A DNA stretch of 64,000 nucleotides from assembly GCA_012656075.1 (NCBI GenBank), contig JAAKBF010000255.1:248001-312000 (forward strand), written 5' to 3'. The notes below the pieces were generated by a model. It saw only the letters and a program-made list of their open reading frames with translations. It made no database searches and was not told the origin of the DNA. The number at the start of each line of letters is the position of its first letter. The stretch's first letter is position 1. This stretch comes from Phytophthora hibernalis. Its lineage: Eukaryota > Oomycota > Peronosporomycetes > Peronosporales > Peronosporaceae. Made by a program: the position numbers and the translations under genes. This document shows positions 33,550-44,880 of this stretch, in pieces.

Positions 33550-34005
33550 CCAGCGTAGCGACCGGTAAGATTCGTGGTGAAGCGTACGAGTGTGGATAGC
33601 TAAACGTTCGAGCGCGTGTGAGTCTAGTGGCAGGAGATCTGGAGTATCGCGCGAGAGAGTCAGGTGACTGGAGATCTGGGGTAACGCGGGAGCTTCGGGT
33701 GACGGGAGGTCCGTGAGCGACTTGTGGCTGAAGATCAGGAAGGACGTGCTAGCGTCTGGTGACGGGGAGCCGGAGCTCCGTGAGCGACTTGTGGCTGGAG
33801 ATCAGGAGTGACGCGCTAGCGTCTGGTGACAGGTGAGCTGGAGTGACGCGCTAGAGTCTTGTGACGGGAAGCTGGAGTGACGCGCGAGCGACTTGTGTCT
33901 GGAGATCGGGAAGGACGTGTTAGCGTCTGGTTACTGGTGATTTGGAGTGACGCTAGAGTCTGGGGACTGGTGACTTAGAGTGACGTGGTACCGTCTAGTG
34001 ACATC
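33550..34005. repeat. Degenerate minisatellite
   Basis: Imperfect tandem copies rich in GTGACGCGCTAGAGTCT, GCGACTTGTG and CTGGAGATC. The spacing between similar blocks is about 40-65 bp. It lies between the gene B/C inverted arms and directly before MULE-3. Confidence 0.7.
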
Positions 34006-34011
34006 TGATCT

Positions 34012-35496
34012 ATGCGCCGAATCGTCTACAATTGGGAAAATCTTTGTACGCTCGAAACGACAGCGGATCTTGACGACTTCAAAGAACTGGAGTTCTGCTG
34101 TGCACGTGTTGCACACACAGATCCATCACGTCCATGTCGTGTTTGCGAGCACTGCGACCACACAATGACGGAGACAAGATTTCGTTACGGATGCCAGACT
34201 TGTAAGCTATATGGAGCTTGCAAATTTTTCTGGAAAGTTTGGCTTTGTGAAGAATCAAAGCTGTGTCAAGTGTTCCACAACACGGTTGATCACGCTCGGG
34301 ATAGGACTGTCGATTGTGAAGGACCACACAAAGCTGTAATCACTGCAGAAATGAAGAAATATATTTTACAGCAAGACGAGTGCGCCGTTCCTCCGTAGCT
34401 TATTTTAAGCAGCATGCGTCGATCTACCGATATCCTTCAGCCTAAGAAAGGGTACTCTACGCTAGCTCAAGTATCAAACTGCGCGAAGTACTTGCGCCGT
34501 CTTCAGGGCACCAAGAATTCACGCCATGTCGTTCGAGAACTTGTTTGCAAGAATGCATTCAACACGACCGGCGACTTAAACACAGCATTTTGTTTTGGAT
34601 ATCGTGAAGATGAGGGTGGCCATGCGCACGTTGGCAAGGGAACCGATGAAGATTCTTTCGTGATAGGGGTCTCTAGTCTCGCACTTGTCAATTCTTGAAT
34701 CGAGTACGCCACCCCGAGTCGTTTTACGCTATTTCATGCGGACGCTACGTTCAAGTTAAGCGATCTAGGCTATCCGGTTATCACATGCGGGTTCTCCGAC
34801 TCGTCCAGATCGTACCAGCTTGCGGCTTTTTGTGGTCAGTCGTCGCACGGCTAAGGAATACGCTATGTGTTTGAGTGCGCTCGTCCGGATGGTGAAACTG
34901 AAACAAGTGCGACCGTTGTCGACACTTCACATTGACGTAGTGATGGGAGATGCAGAAGATGCCCAGCTCAATGGCTTTCAGCAAGTTACGCCGTTTGACA
35001 CTGCGGCCTATCTTATGTGTTTCTTCCACGTGCTGTACAATGTGCGGAAACGAACAAGCCATTTGCACTGGAAGCAACGCAGGGCAGAGATGGATGGTAT
35101 TGTACGAATTCACTACGCTGACAACATGAACACGTACTATATCCTGAAAGATACCGTACTGGCTGAGTGGAAAGCCATTCCTGAGTTGAAGGCTTTTCGA
35201 AGTACTTTACCGAGCAGTGGCTAGACAGTCAATTCTGGCGCTGGCAAGTATTTCACTCTCCTCTTGGGTATGTCACTACCAACAATCCCGGTGAAACTTT
35301 CAACGCAATATTGAAAGAATACACCGGACAACGCCGATACTTCATGCAGCGCCTTCTCACGGTCACTATGACGGTGGTACAGGATGCAACCATCCATACA
35401 CCAACATCTGATACTAAATTCCAGCCCCCGACAACCGCAGCAGCCAAGGCTGCTGCCTCCATGATGACTACGGGACTTTTAAACCGGCAAAGCTAA
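34012..35496 (+). pseudogene. MULE-3: Mutator-like transposase, same subfamily as MULE-2
   Basis: The N-terminal Cys-rich domain is present (CRVCEHCDHTMTETRF, YGCQTCKLYGACKFFW), resembling FLYWCH/WRKY-type zinc fingers of MULE proteins. A stop lies at 34396-34398. The frame resumes with EDSFVIGVSSLALV. The first catalytic Asp is in DATFKLSDLGYPVITCG near 34740, out of frame with its neighbours. The second Asp is in VVMGDAEDAQLNGFQQV, followed by CFFHVLYNVRKRT (CxxFH-like). The Glu is in VTTNNPGETFNAILKEYTG near 35285. No SWIM finger is seen before the stop at 35494-35496. It is not active. Confidence 0.8.
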
Positions 35497-35629
35497 ATTA
35501 TCTCACAAATAAATCGCAAAATCGTTGGGGCAAGGCTACCGGTATAATTCAGGTACTACTGAGTAGTGATACCGAGAAGAGAAGAGTCCAACAATCATAA
35601 ATCGTGCCCTCATCCATGTCTGTTTACTC

Positions 35630-36570
35630 CTCATGTTCAACGACGCTATCTAGGCACCTCATTATCAAAAACGACAGCGAGCAAACAAGTCCTCAGCGAA
35701 ACCATCGCCAACAACAACCACCGACATCATGAATCTCCAAGCCCTTCTCCTCGCCGTGGTGTCCATGACCACTTGCGCCACGGCCAAGTTCACCGTTACC
35801 TCCGGGACGGCTGAAGCCACCACTTCCACCACCGAGCACGTGAGCTTCGTCAAGCAGTGGACGCTCAGCGCGGCCACCCCCGACGTTATCAACTCCATCG
35901 ATCTCGACCTCGCTGGCCGCGTGTACGTTAGCTACGTGAGCGGGCTGCCGAACGGAGTGCTCGGGTACGTGAATGTGTCGGGCGACTCGAAGGCCGTCGT
36001 GGATGCTGTTACTGTGGGCAACGGAGGCGCTATCTACACGGGTGGTAACGACGGTGTTAGTGCCAACGACGGATGGCTGAACGTGCGTATCGGCAACCGT
36101 ACGTCGTCCCCATGGTCAGCGGCTACCTGCTCACCGAGATTTCCTTGGCTTCCAGGGACGCCGTGGCGGACGTGCTGAGTCAGCGATCGGCCCAGGTTGT
36201 CATCGAGGATGGGGTGTTGGTGTCGAGTAGTACCACCGCCGTGCTGCAGGTGGACGTCAGCGGATCCAGTGCCATGTACGTATCGGCGGCGAGTACGGCC
36301 ATGAGCGTGTGTCAACTGCAGCTGGATGTAGAGGCCACCGCGAGCCTTCAGTTCAACGTCGAGAGCGTGTCGGTCGCGGGGGACGCGCAGTTCGATGTGC
36401 AGGGCTCAGCGGCCATTTCGCTACTGGCGTCGTCGTTTAAGGCGGCTCAGCTGCAGCTGGACGCACAGGGCCCGGGTACTATTTGCATCAGCGCGAAGCA
36501 GGTCACGGCAACCAACTACGAAGGTGATGGTATCAGCCAGATATCCATGCCCAATGCGTCCAATAAGTAT
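35630..36570. repeat. Right arm of gene B/gene C inverted repeat
   Basis: Inverted partner of 30890-31790. The arms enclose about 3.8 kb holding the small foldback, the minisatellite and MULE-3. Confidence 0.85.
35657..35666 (+). promoter_or_regulatory. Oomycete-type initiator element, gene C
   Basis: CCTCATTATC about 63-72 nt upstream of the gene C start, followed by AAAAACGACAGCGA, which is shared with genes B and D. Confidence 0.5.
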
Positions 36571-36654
36571 GGTACCACCGGCACTTTTGCCTGCGACGAG
36601 TCTACGCTGCCAGCTCGCAAGGCAGGCAAAATTGAGACTGCGTCCACCAGTACC
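35729..36654 (+). pseudogene. Secreted family member C, 5' part (chimeric, split by Copia-2)
   Basis: Starts MNLQALLLAVVSMTTCATA (signal peptide) and matches gene B almost exactly. A run of four C at 36108-36111 (five in gene B) shifts the frame after NRTSSP. The second frame continues with MVSGYLLTEISLASRDAVAD and the rest of the body. After NASNKYGTTG the sequence switches from the gene B type to a gene A type (TFACDESTLPARKAGKIETA). At 36654, after ASTST, Copia-2 interrupts the gene; its 3' end lies at 42325-42416. Features of two family branches are therefore joined, which suggests recombination or gene conversion. Confidence 0.85.
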
Positions 36655-37075
36655 TATGAGATGCGTGGTCGCACTCGCAGCACTTCGTACGTGGAACACT
36701 CAGTGACGAGGTGAACAAGAGTTCCCGAATTTCAACTAAAAGTCAAAAGTAGAAAAACGAAGTGTGTAGTTCGAGAGAAAATCAATTATCTGATTGTTGT
36801 TTAAGTGTTGTTGTAATGGGAAAGCAACTCGAGCTATAAACCCCCATTGTCTTCTCTTGACTATACTGGCCGCAGCCATAGAAAGAAGCTGCACGCATGC
36901 AGGAGCAGTTCTTAGAAACCCACAGGTCTCGCTCGCAAGAACTTTTCTTCTCCCTCATAGTCAAAGCTACATGGTCAAAAGACCTCAACCACCACTCTCG
37001 GACATTCAACAAGCATGATCCACATTCACTCATAAAGCAACCCAAGTGACCACTGGAAGCACGTAGTGTCTCGTA
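36655..37075 (-). repeat. Copia-2 3' LTR
   Basis: 421 bp, the partner of 41914-42324. Outer edge at the GTACC duplication. Confidence 0.95.
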
Positions 37076-37212
37076 CTCCCACTTCACTTGGTTGCTGAAT
37101 CCAAATTCACACATGCATGAGAGAAAAATGAAAACTACATGCAATTCATCCATGCCTTAATGCCCCGCAAGCATATCCGGCCTCACATAAGAACTAGGTC
37201 GCCGCAACATAC

Positions 37213-40200
37213 TTATGCATTCTCCATGTCGACATCCAACTCTACGTCAGACTCCATGACAGTTGTCGCAACAACTTCCAATTCATCTTCATGATCTAAT
37301 GCCTTCTGAACATTTTCCAAATTGAGCTGGTCTCGCAGACGCTCAAACACGCACGGGCCCAAAGCTTTCGTGAAAATGTCAGCAATATTCTTCGTTGTAG
37401 GCACATACTCCATTTCCAGGCGACCACGGTCCACCCATTCGGCGATTGAACGCGTCTTCTTCGCCAAGTGCTTTTGTTCCCGCGAATTTCCGTTATTTTC
37501 CACCTCCTTGATTATGCTTTGGTTGTCACAATAAAGGGTTGCCGCCATTTGCTGCTTGATGCCTAGATCTTTCAGCAACAATTGCGCCCATCTAATCTCC
37601 TTCGTGCATTTATGCGCAGCAATTAATTCAGAAGCACACGTATCATCAGCAACACTACCTTGCTTTTTGCTCTGCCAATGCCACACATTGCCATTAAGAC
37701 GAAGGGCCCAGCCACTCACAGATCGACTCGTCTCCGGGCATCCTGCATGGTCGGCATCCGCAAATGCATCGAGTTTCACACCATCTTCTCCGATTTCCTC
37801 GTAGCGGTAGACCAGTCCAACGTGTTTTGTATCACGCAGATACCGCATAACACGTTGAGCTTGGCGGAAATTCTCCTTAGTGTACGCACTACCATACCTT
37901 CCCAACGTTCGCACTGCATTAGCCAAATCTGGTCTAGTACAGAGGACGAGGAGTGAGCCAACCATCTCCCGAAATCGCAAGTCAGGATCGTTAATCAACT
38001 TCGGATCTGTTTCCACGAAACGTTGGCTCATTGTGAATTTGAGGTGACCTAACTGCCTTACCCTCAGCTAATCCAAATTTCTTAAGCATACGCTCAATAT
38101 ACGCCGATTGCGAAATGCACAAAAGCTTGCCAGGCACATAGTTAATTTCCATACCCAGCAAGTGCTTCACACGACCCAAGTCTTTCAACTTGAACTTCTT
38201 GCCAAGAGCTTGCACCACCTTTCAGTATCTCTTGGATCTGCAGCAATTATAATATCATCAACGTACACCGTTAGAAAAACCTTGTTGTGATTTCCCTCTT
38301 TCAGTATACCCCAGCGTCCAATACACACTGCTTGAACCCGATTTCAATCATATGCTTGTGCAAGGTGTTATTCCAAATCCGGGAAGCTTGTTTCAAGCCG
38401 TATAAGCCTTTCAACAGCTTGCAAACTCTTCCAGTACCATCGTCGTAGCCCTCGGGCTGCTCCATATAAATGTCAACACCCAGCAGTACACCGTTCAGAA
38501 ACGCGGTCACAAAATCTAGATGTCGACATTCCAATTCCAGCAGTAGTGCTAGAAGTAGAATCAACAGCACTGATTCGATCCGCACGACAGGAGAGTATGT
38601 TTCCAGGTAATCTAGTCCTTACTTCTGTCGAAATCTCTTGCTTGTAAGTCTTGCTTTATGCCGTTATATCACCCTCGCTCATTTCGTTTTAATACAAACA
38701 CCCACAGTGACGACAAAATATTCACGAGCTTATTGCGGGTTGATGTTGGTCTTGGAACCAACATCCACGTCTCATTTTGCATCAATGACGCGTACTCGAC
38801 ATCCATTGCTCGTTTCCATTGAGCTACATGTTCAGATGCAAGCGCCTCCTGCACTGAGGTTGGATTCAACAAGTCGCACACAGTTGCGAACATCATGCAC
38901 TGGATTACAGTCTTCGCCATCACAAACGTTCGAGAGTCATATCGACGATTAGGTCGACGCACACGGTTAGATCTGCGCAAAGATCGTGTTGCCTCTCCAG
39001 GATTTTGCCTAGCGCTCCCACTAGCACTAGCACTCTCACTGGTTCCGGCAACAGTTGCGTGACTATCACTCAAACTCGTAGTATTTTGACCAACTTCATT
39101 ATTTTCTGCGATAGGATGGTCAGTGATATCGTCTTCCATCTCTTCAACTCCACTCCCACTGAAGTCGTTATCGCTGCCATAATCATCGCTGTCATCACTG
39201 CTACTATCGGCCTCTGTGACCTCATTATCCACAAATGAATCAGTCATGCCATCATCTGTATCGTAGAAGATATCTTCATCATCGTCATTTATTGCAGGAG
39301 AACCAACGGAGTCAGCAGCCTCAGACCCCTCATCACGCTCGTTCAACGATAGATGCACACGACTTACAGGCAATGACACGAAATCGATGTGATCAGGCAA
39401 ATCAATTTCCTCCCCAAAGTACCGCTTCTCAATTGAGTCTTGGGATCAGCTGCCATGTCTTCACGAAAACCTCATCACGGCGCTCTATCAAATTTCCCTT
39501 ACACAAGTCCAAATACGGTACCTTAGCGATGTCTTGGCATACCCGAGGAAAATCCCGGGATCCGATCGCATTTGCAGCTTTCTTTTACGTTTCTTCTTCG
39601 GGATTAACTGAAAAACGACCGACCCACACACGTGCAGATCATGCACATCCGGCTTGCTTCCAACGAACTTCTCGTACGGGGTAATACCATTTAAGGCCAT
39701 GGTCGCACACATATTGTCAACCTTTACAACGTAGCCAAATACTTCACCCCACAGAAAATGCGGTAATCCAGCCGCTTCGTTAATTCTCCGCACCTTGTTA
39801 TCAAACTACCATTCAGTTTTTCCACTAAACAATTTTCTTCTGGTGTGTAAGCATTGGTCGTCAGCAATTCGATGTCATGCAACGTGAGAAAAGAAGTTAA
39901 AGTCTTGCTAACAAACTCCTTTCCCTGGTCACACGAAAAACTTTGATCGAATGCTCGTTTTCCAGACGTAAAATCAAGTTTCATTACGTTCTCTTGTGCT
40001 TCACTCTTTTCCTCCAGCAAGAAATACCACTTATACCGAGACGCCTCATCTTGAATAAGTTGAAAGTAAAGATTACCTCCAGGAGTCATCACACCAACGT
40101 GACATACGTCAGACATTAGGCGCGCATAGCACTCGGTTTGCCTTTTTCCTAGCTGGCGTTTGTAGGACATTCGTTTTTGCTTTGCACGCTGGCAAGCGAT

Positions 40201-41859
40201 ACAGCGAAACTCCCTTTAAAATCTTCCAATGTGAGCGCCTTCATGCCCATCCACCATTTTCATCTCAACCATCCTCTTCAAAGCTCCCACGTTCTGATGA
40301 GCAAAACGCATATGCCACATCATCAACTTGTTTGCATTTGGAGTCGACGACATTGCGCACACGGCAGAATTTGACAGAACTGGAGACGCATCCAACTAGT
40401 AATGCCCATTTCTCTTTCTGAACACCAGCTTCACACGTTCGTACATATCATTTGTAAAACATGTAACTCTATCCGATGGCAAACGTGTAAACGGAATGGA
40501 GGGGATCCAACCATTTAGTTCAAGAAGTTCCTGGCTTAGGAGATTAGTGGGTCCATTAGGAGAAAAACGCGTTTCTTCCAAGCTCAACACAAACCCAGTA
40601 CTATCCGGATCCAATGCGTTCATTGTCCGAATTTTACCAAACCAATTCCCTCGGCTCTGGCACTATCCCTTTCCAGTCATTAAAGTACTTGTCGTCGTCA
40701 TTCAATTCATGCTGGAATGAACCTGCACTTGTGCACACATGCACGTCTGTACCTGTGTCCAGCATCCCTTCTAGAGAAAATTCACTCGACGAACAAGTCA
40801 AAATTCGTGTCGATGCTTCAGTAGCACTAGAACATCTCATCATACCAATAGTACCGGAGGGTTTTGTCCATCGACCCATGAAGCCAATCTTACGACTCTT
40901 TTATTCTTTGAACCGCTCTTCATGGGCTGTACACCAGCCGCACTGTCATCATCATCACTTCGATCGTTTTTCTTCTTCTTTTCATCGACGATCCGTTTCT
41001 TACAATTCGCCTGCAAGTGACAGACCTTATGACAATATTGACATTCACGCGTCACTTTCCACGCGCCACCTCCTGATCCTTCTTCCCTGGACCAACTTTA
41101 TATTTCTTCTTGCCTTGCCAAGGTTTCTTTCCCTTGACTGACCCGATCATTTTGCCGCCTTCCTCCTTCTTTTTTGGTGAAGCCATTCTGCTCTTCTTGA
41201 GCTTCATCCATCTCGGCTTCACTGCGCCAAGTATTCAAAACTCGTTCAAGATCAGGAGGGTTTTCATCCCGATTGAACATTCGAACGACATTCCGATGGG
41301 TTCCTTCCACCCCTGTCAAAATGATGCTTGCCATGTCCGCATCATTAATAACATCATTCATATTATCAAGCTGGCGACGATAATCTTCCAGATCCTCCAG
41401 GTATTTATCCATTTTCATTCCCTTCTCATACTTCGCACCATTCAATTTAGCATGAATACGTATACTATTAGCGAAATCTCGTCTTGTCTTATCTCGCTTG
41501 AAGGCAGTCCACATTTCGCTCACACGAACAAACCTGCAGACTTTCTTCGCATCCTTCGGGAGAAGGCCAAAGAGCAATGCGTCTCGCGCAAACAAATTCC
41601 GCTCTTCATAGGTCCGCTGTCTGTCTTCATCCTGAGCATTAGGACCTTCAGTCCCAATTACAACATCCCAGCAGTCTCGCTGCCGTAGATACCACTCTAG
41701 TCTTGCTCGATACAAATCAAAACCGCCATCAGCATCATACTTCGGTGCTTTAGTAGCCGTAGCCACTTTCCGCACCGCCTGCCTTTGCGGTACTTGACCT
41801 TGTTGTTGACCTTGTTATTGGCCACGATTGACACGACCCGGAAAAGCTCCAAAATCCAT
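37213..41859 (-). pseudogene. Copia-2 gag-pol, complete domain order but many frame breaks
   Basis: Gag probably starts at 41859 (MDFGAFPGRVNRGQ, then an in-frame stop) and continues from 41775 (APKYDADGGFDLYRARLEW). The zinc knuckle is CQYCHKVCHLQANC (CX2CX4HX4C). The protease motif is MLDTGTDVHVC near 40760. The integrase has MSDVCHVG, FSCDQGKEFVS and PEENCLVEKLNGS. An acidic linker is followed by the reverse transcriptase (QWKRAMDVEYASLMQNETW, HLDFVTAFLNGVLLG, CKLLKGLYGLKQASRIWN), with the YVDD box readable at about 38245-38265 in a separate frame. RNase H reads DAFADADHAGCPETSRSVSG, YCDNQSII and PTTKNIADIFTKALG. About seven frame changes separate the domains. With LTRs only about 2% apart, so many breaks are surprising. 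Confidence 0.9.
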
Positions 41860-41899
41860 TCTGCTCCTTGTTCAACTCTTAAATCCACACAGAAACCAC

Positions 41900-41913
41900 T
41901 TGGGCTCATAACC
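41900..41913 (-). promoter_or_regulatory. Copia-2 primer-binding site (tRNA-Met anticodon-loop type)
   Basis: The plus strand TTGGGCTCATAACC lies directly next to the 5' LTR. It matches the anticodon stem-loop of initiator tRNA-Met, as in Copia-1. Confidence 0.8.
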
Positions 41914-42324
41914 TATGAGATGCGTGGTAGCACTCGCAGCACTTCATATGTGGAATGAGGTGAACAAGAGTTGCCGAGTTCCAACTAAAAGTCAAAAGTA
42001 GAAAAACGAAGTGTGTAGTTCGAGAGAAAATCAATTATCCGATTGTTGTTTAAGTGTTGTTGTAATGGGAAAGCAACTCGAGCTATAAACCCCCATTGTC
42101 TTCTCTTGACTATACTGGCCGCAGCCATAGAAAGAAGCTGCACGCATGCAGGAGCAGTTCTTAGAAACCCACAGGTCTCGCTCGCAAGAACTTTTCTTCT
42201 CCCTCATAGTCAAAGCTACATGGTCAAAAGACCTCAACCACCACTCTCGGACATTCAACAAGCATGATCCACATTCACTCATAAAGCAACCCAAGTGACC
42301 ACTGGAAGCACATAGTGTCTCGTA
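41914..42324 (-). repeat. Copia-2 5' LTR
   Basis: 411 bp, with a 10-bp deletion relative to the other LTR near 41955. Confidence 0.95.
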
Positions 42325-42416
42325 GTACCGGAACGGGGAACACTCCCATCGACGACAATAATGCTCCGGACAACGACATTGACAACAACGACCTGGGCGA
42401 TTTCACGGAGGACTAA
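42325..42416 (+). pseudogene. Secreted family member C, 3' part
   Basis: Continues gene C after Copia-2: STGTGNTPIDDNNAPDNDID followed by NNDLGDFTED and a stop at 42414-42416. The acidic tail corresponds to that of gene A (SSGTGNFLSDDDLDD...). Confidence 0.9.
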
Positions 42417-42895
42417 CTGCCTTCTAGAAGTGAACACGTATAATAGCTTTTATATTAATACCGATTAAGCTCGTTGGTAGGTCGGTTGAAACACGAAAAT
42501 CGGTTTAAGTGGATACGTGAACGTTTTTGTTTATTTGCATCGCTCTTTTTGGCCACTCCTCTTCCTCAACAGAGAAGGTCAAAAAGGTACATGTATTAAT
42601 AAGCACCGCTGCATCTCAAACGAGCGTGTTATAAAAGTTAAAAAACGATCGGTTGTTTTTCGGGGCCGATTTGCTCGGAAAATTACATTTCAATACGTGT
42701 AATAAGCTTGCATGTACATAATAAAATTAATACGGTATTAACCCTTTCGCGAACGCTGTGTTTTTACTTTATTAAAGTATACTGTGGTACGCAGATGGTG
42801 ATGGAGGGTCATTTTGACTCCCTTGGTAGACCACAGTTTAATTCTGGTGCATTTTTAAAACAATGCAATAATCGGATAGCGAGAACTACACGTTC
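42417..42895. other. 3' flank of gene C
   Basis: The first 110 bp resemble the 3' flank of gene A (AATACCGATTAAGCTCGTTGG against GGTACCGTTTAAGTTCGTTG). No gene is recognised. Confidence 0.5.
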
Positions 42896-43282
42896 TTCAC
42901 AAAGTCAACACTCGAATTCAAAAAGTGCGCACTCAAATCAAAATGCATTTATCGTCAGATCAGTATACATTTTCATTGGGTATTGGTTGGTGACAATCCA
43001 CCTCGCGACGGCGAGAAACTTGAGCAGAGCGTGCGACCGCGTAAATTCACATGTTCAGTTCCATTCCGGCGTCATATCATCTACCAAGTACATGGGGAAC
43101 CCAATCCGGGTGCGCGTAGTAGTCGAGTGTGTCTTGAAGGACGCTTGCGAATGGGGGACCGTTTGCAGGTATGGCAAGTCTTTAGATCAAATCAGAGAGT
43201 TAGTATCAGTTGCAAAGATAATAAATCTCACAGGTTTTGATTTTGAGTGCGCACTTTTGAATTCGAGTGTTGACTTTGTGAA
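42896..43282. mobile_element. MITE-like element with about 45-bp terminal inverted repeats
   Basis: TTCACAAAGTCAACACTCG at 42896 recurs inverted at 43264-43282. The arms extend about 45-48 bp (through AATTCAAAA, GTGCGCACTC and AAATC) with one indel. The total length is about 387 bp. It encodes nothing recognisable, and I could not define a target duplication. Confidence 0.75.
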
Positions 43283-43298
43283 TAACGCCGTGCATTGG

Positions 43299-43870
43299 TG
43301 TAGTCAAAAGCTGCGTGTTGCCTGTGGCGTGCTGGTTCAACATTCAACATCTTTGAAAGTTTCCTTCCAATTATAACAATAGAAGCCAGCGCTCCATCGA
43401 CCGCACTATTAATATATGTGCAACCAGGATCTGAACATGCTTAAGACAACATGACTGGGACTCTGTGGAGCACATTCACATCGCGTCGTCTACTTCAAGC
43501 CGGGTGGGTGGTTCTGTTGTCCAGCATTTTTCACGCAAACTAAGAAGCTACATGCACTCAACTAGCAGCACCCTGCGTGGATATGTATCAACCTGAGTGT
43601 CTTCCACGATGAAACCTACATACGCTCTTCATGTTCGTCTCCCTGCGCTGGGGGACCACCACGATTTTAAAACTTATTTTTTACATTTGGCATGGAAGCT
43701 ACTGGCAGTACCGGCCCGTACTGGTAGCTTCCAAAGGGTGGGCGAGACTTCAGCCTCCGCAAACGCGGTGAAAGCCTCAACCTGTAGAAACATGATGCCG
43801 ATATGTGTTTAATCAATACAGCTCACCACCATTTCATTCGAATTTCAGAACTCACCCGGGCATAAGCGCA
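43299..43870. repeat. Upstream segment duplicated at 11626-12200
   Basis: Partner of the segment upstream of gene A. Here it lies about 1 kb upstream of gene D. Confidence 0.8.
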
Positions 43871-44800
43871 CGGCCTGAGTAGGCAATTTAATGTTTCAAT
43901 AAAGGACTACAGTACCCAAGTGTACTTGATCTAACGTCGTGTGTTGAACCTATAATACATGTATCTGGTACGTGTACATGTACTTCGGGCCCTCAGCCCA
44001 TTAAAAATGCAGTCCACCAACGAACCCAAGTCATGCATGTCCATTTTTCGGAATAGTGTTTCCCGAATAAACAAACTGCGGAATGGTCAATGAGTGTGTA
44101 CTGTACCCATTCGGCAAGTTCACATGTCAGAAAAATAAATCGATTAAAAAATGTCCGGCTATGTGGCGCTTTGTCGCATTATTATTAGGTCGAACAGCAA
44201 GTTCAACATACTTCAGTACATGTGCTTCCTCCCTACATGTATACGGCTTGGCCACCACAGGCATGCCACCAAACTCTCACTACTGTTGAACATGTATCGG
44301 AGCCGCTGGATTTTCATTCGCTCGTGCACAGCGCAGCACTACACATTAGTCTACAGCCTGTAGACTACAGGTACAGGGCCTGTAGGACAGACTGTACCGC
44401 TACTGTACAGTACCAGTGCAGTGCAGCACTGGCAGCAGAAAGCTCAGCTGCACCATCACGGGAAAGCCGCAGCAAACAGTGAACCTATTTGCGCCGGTGG
44501 TTGTCGCAGGAGCCTACAGTGTACCAGTACACGGCAAAGCAAATGGTAAACAAGCACTTAATATTGAGCAGAGAAGAGTCTTACGGGGTTCCTAAGGAAC
44601 TTCCTTTGTGCTCGGTGACGCCACGATCTCGCGCAGATCAACCCACCAGGCAGGCCCCTCCACCGGAGGCTCCGGGACTTAATCATTGACTCGATGCGTC
44701 CATGATCGTGTGTGTGGCCCCAGCTGCGCCTGCAATAGACGGTGTCCGACGGCTGTTTACCCTCGCGTACGCGACGTTCGTTAGCTGTGCGCCGTAGCTA
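43871..44800. other. Intergenic, upstream of gene D
   Basis: Holds several TACATGTA palindromes (43956, 43976, 44234). A dense run of GTAC/CTGTAG inverted motifs occurs at 44348-44412. No gene is recognised. Confidence 0.5.
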
Positions 44801-44801
44801 T

Positions 44802-44811
44802 CCTCATTCTT
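44802..44811 (+). promoter_or_regulatory. Oomycete-type initiator element, gene D
   Basis: CCTCATTCTT about 70-79 nt upstream of the gene D start, closest of the four to the oomycete initiator consensus. Confidence 0.55.
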
Positions 44812-44880
44812 AAAAACGACAGCGACCAAGCAAGTCTCAGTGACATAGCTCCAACTCCAGCTTTTCAAACCAGCAACACG

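Larger units (their letters stand above)
36655..42324 (-). mobile_element. Copia-2: near full-length Ty1/Copia retrotransposon inside gene C
   Basis: A 5.67-kb element with LTRs 36655-37075 and 41914-42324 and a perfect 5-bp target duplication GTACC at 36650-36654 and 42325-42329. Removing it and one GTACC rejoins gene C in frame. The LTRs differ by about 2% plus a 10-bp indel, so insertion was fairly recent. The LTR ends are TATGAGA...TCTCGTA, a 7-bp near-perfect inverted repeat instead of TG...CA. A purine-rich tract (AAGTGAAGTGGGAG, minus strand) abuts the 3' LTR. Confidence 0.95.

Noticed and set aside
42708..43376. 222-residue open frame on the plus strand
   Set aside because: It runs through both arms of the MITE-like inverted repeat and the duplicated upstream segment, and has no recognisable motif. 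It is a chance frame.
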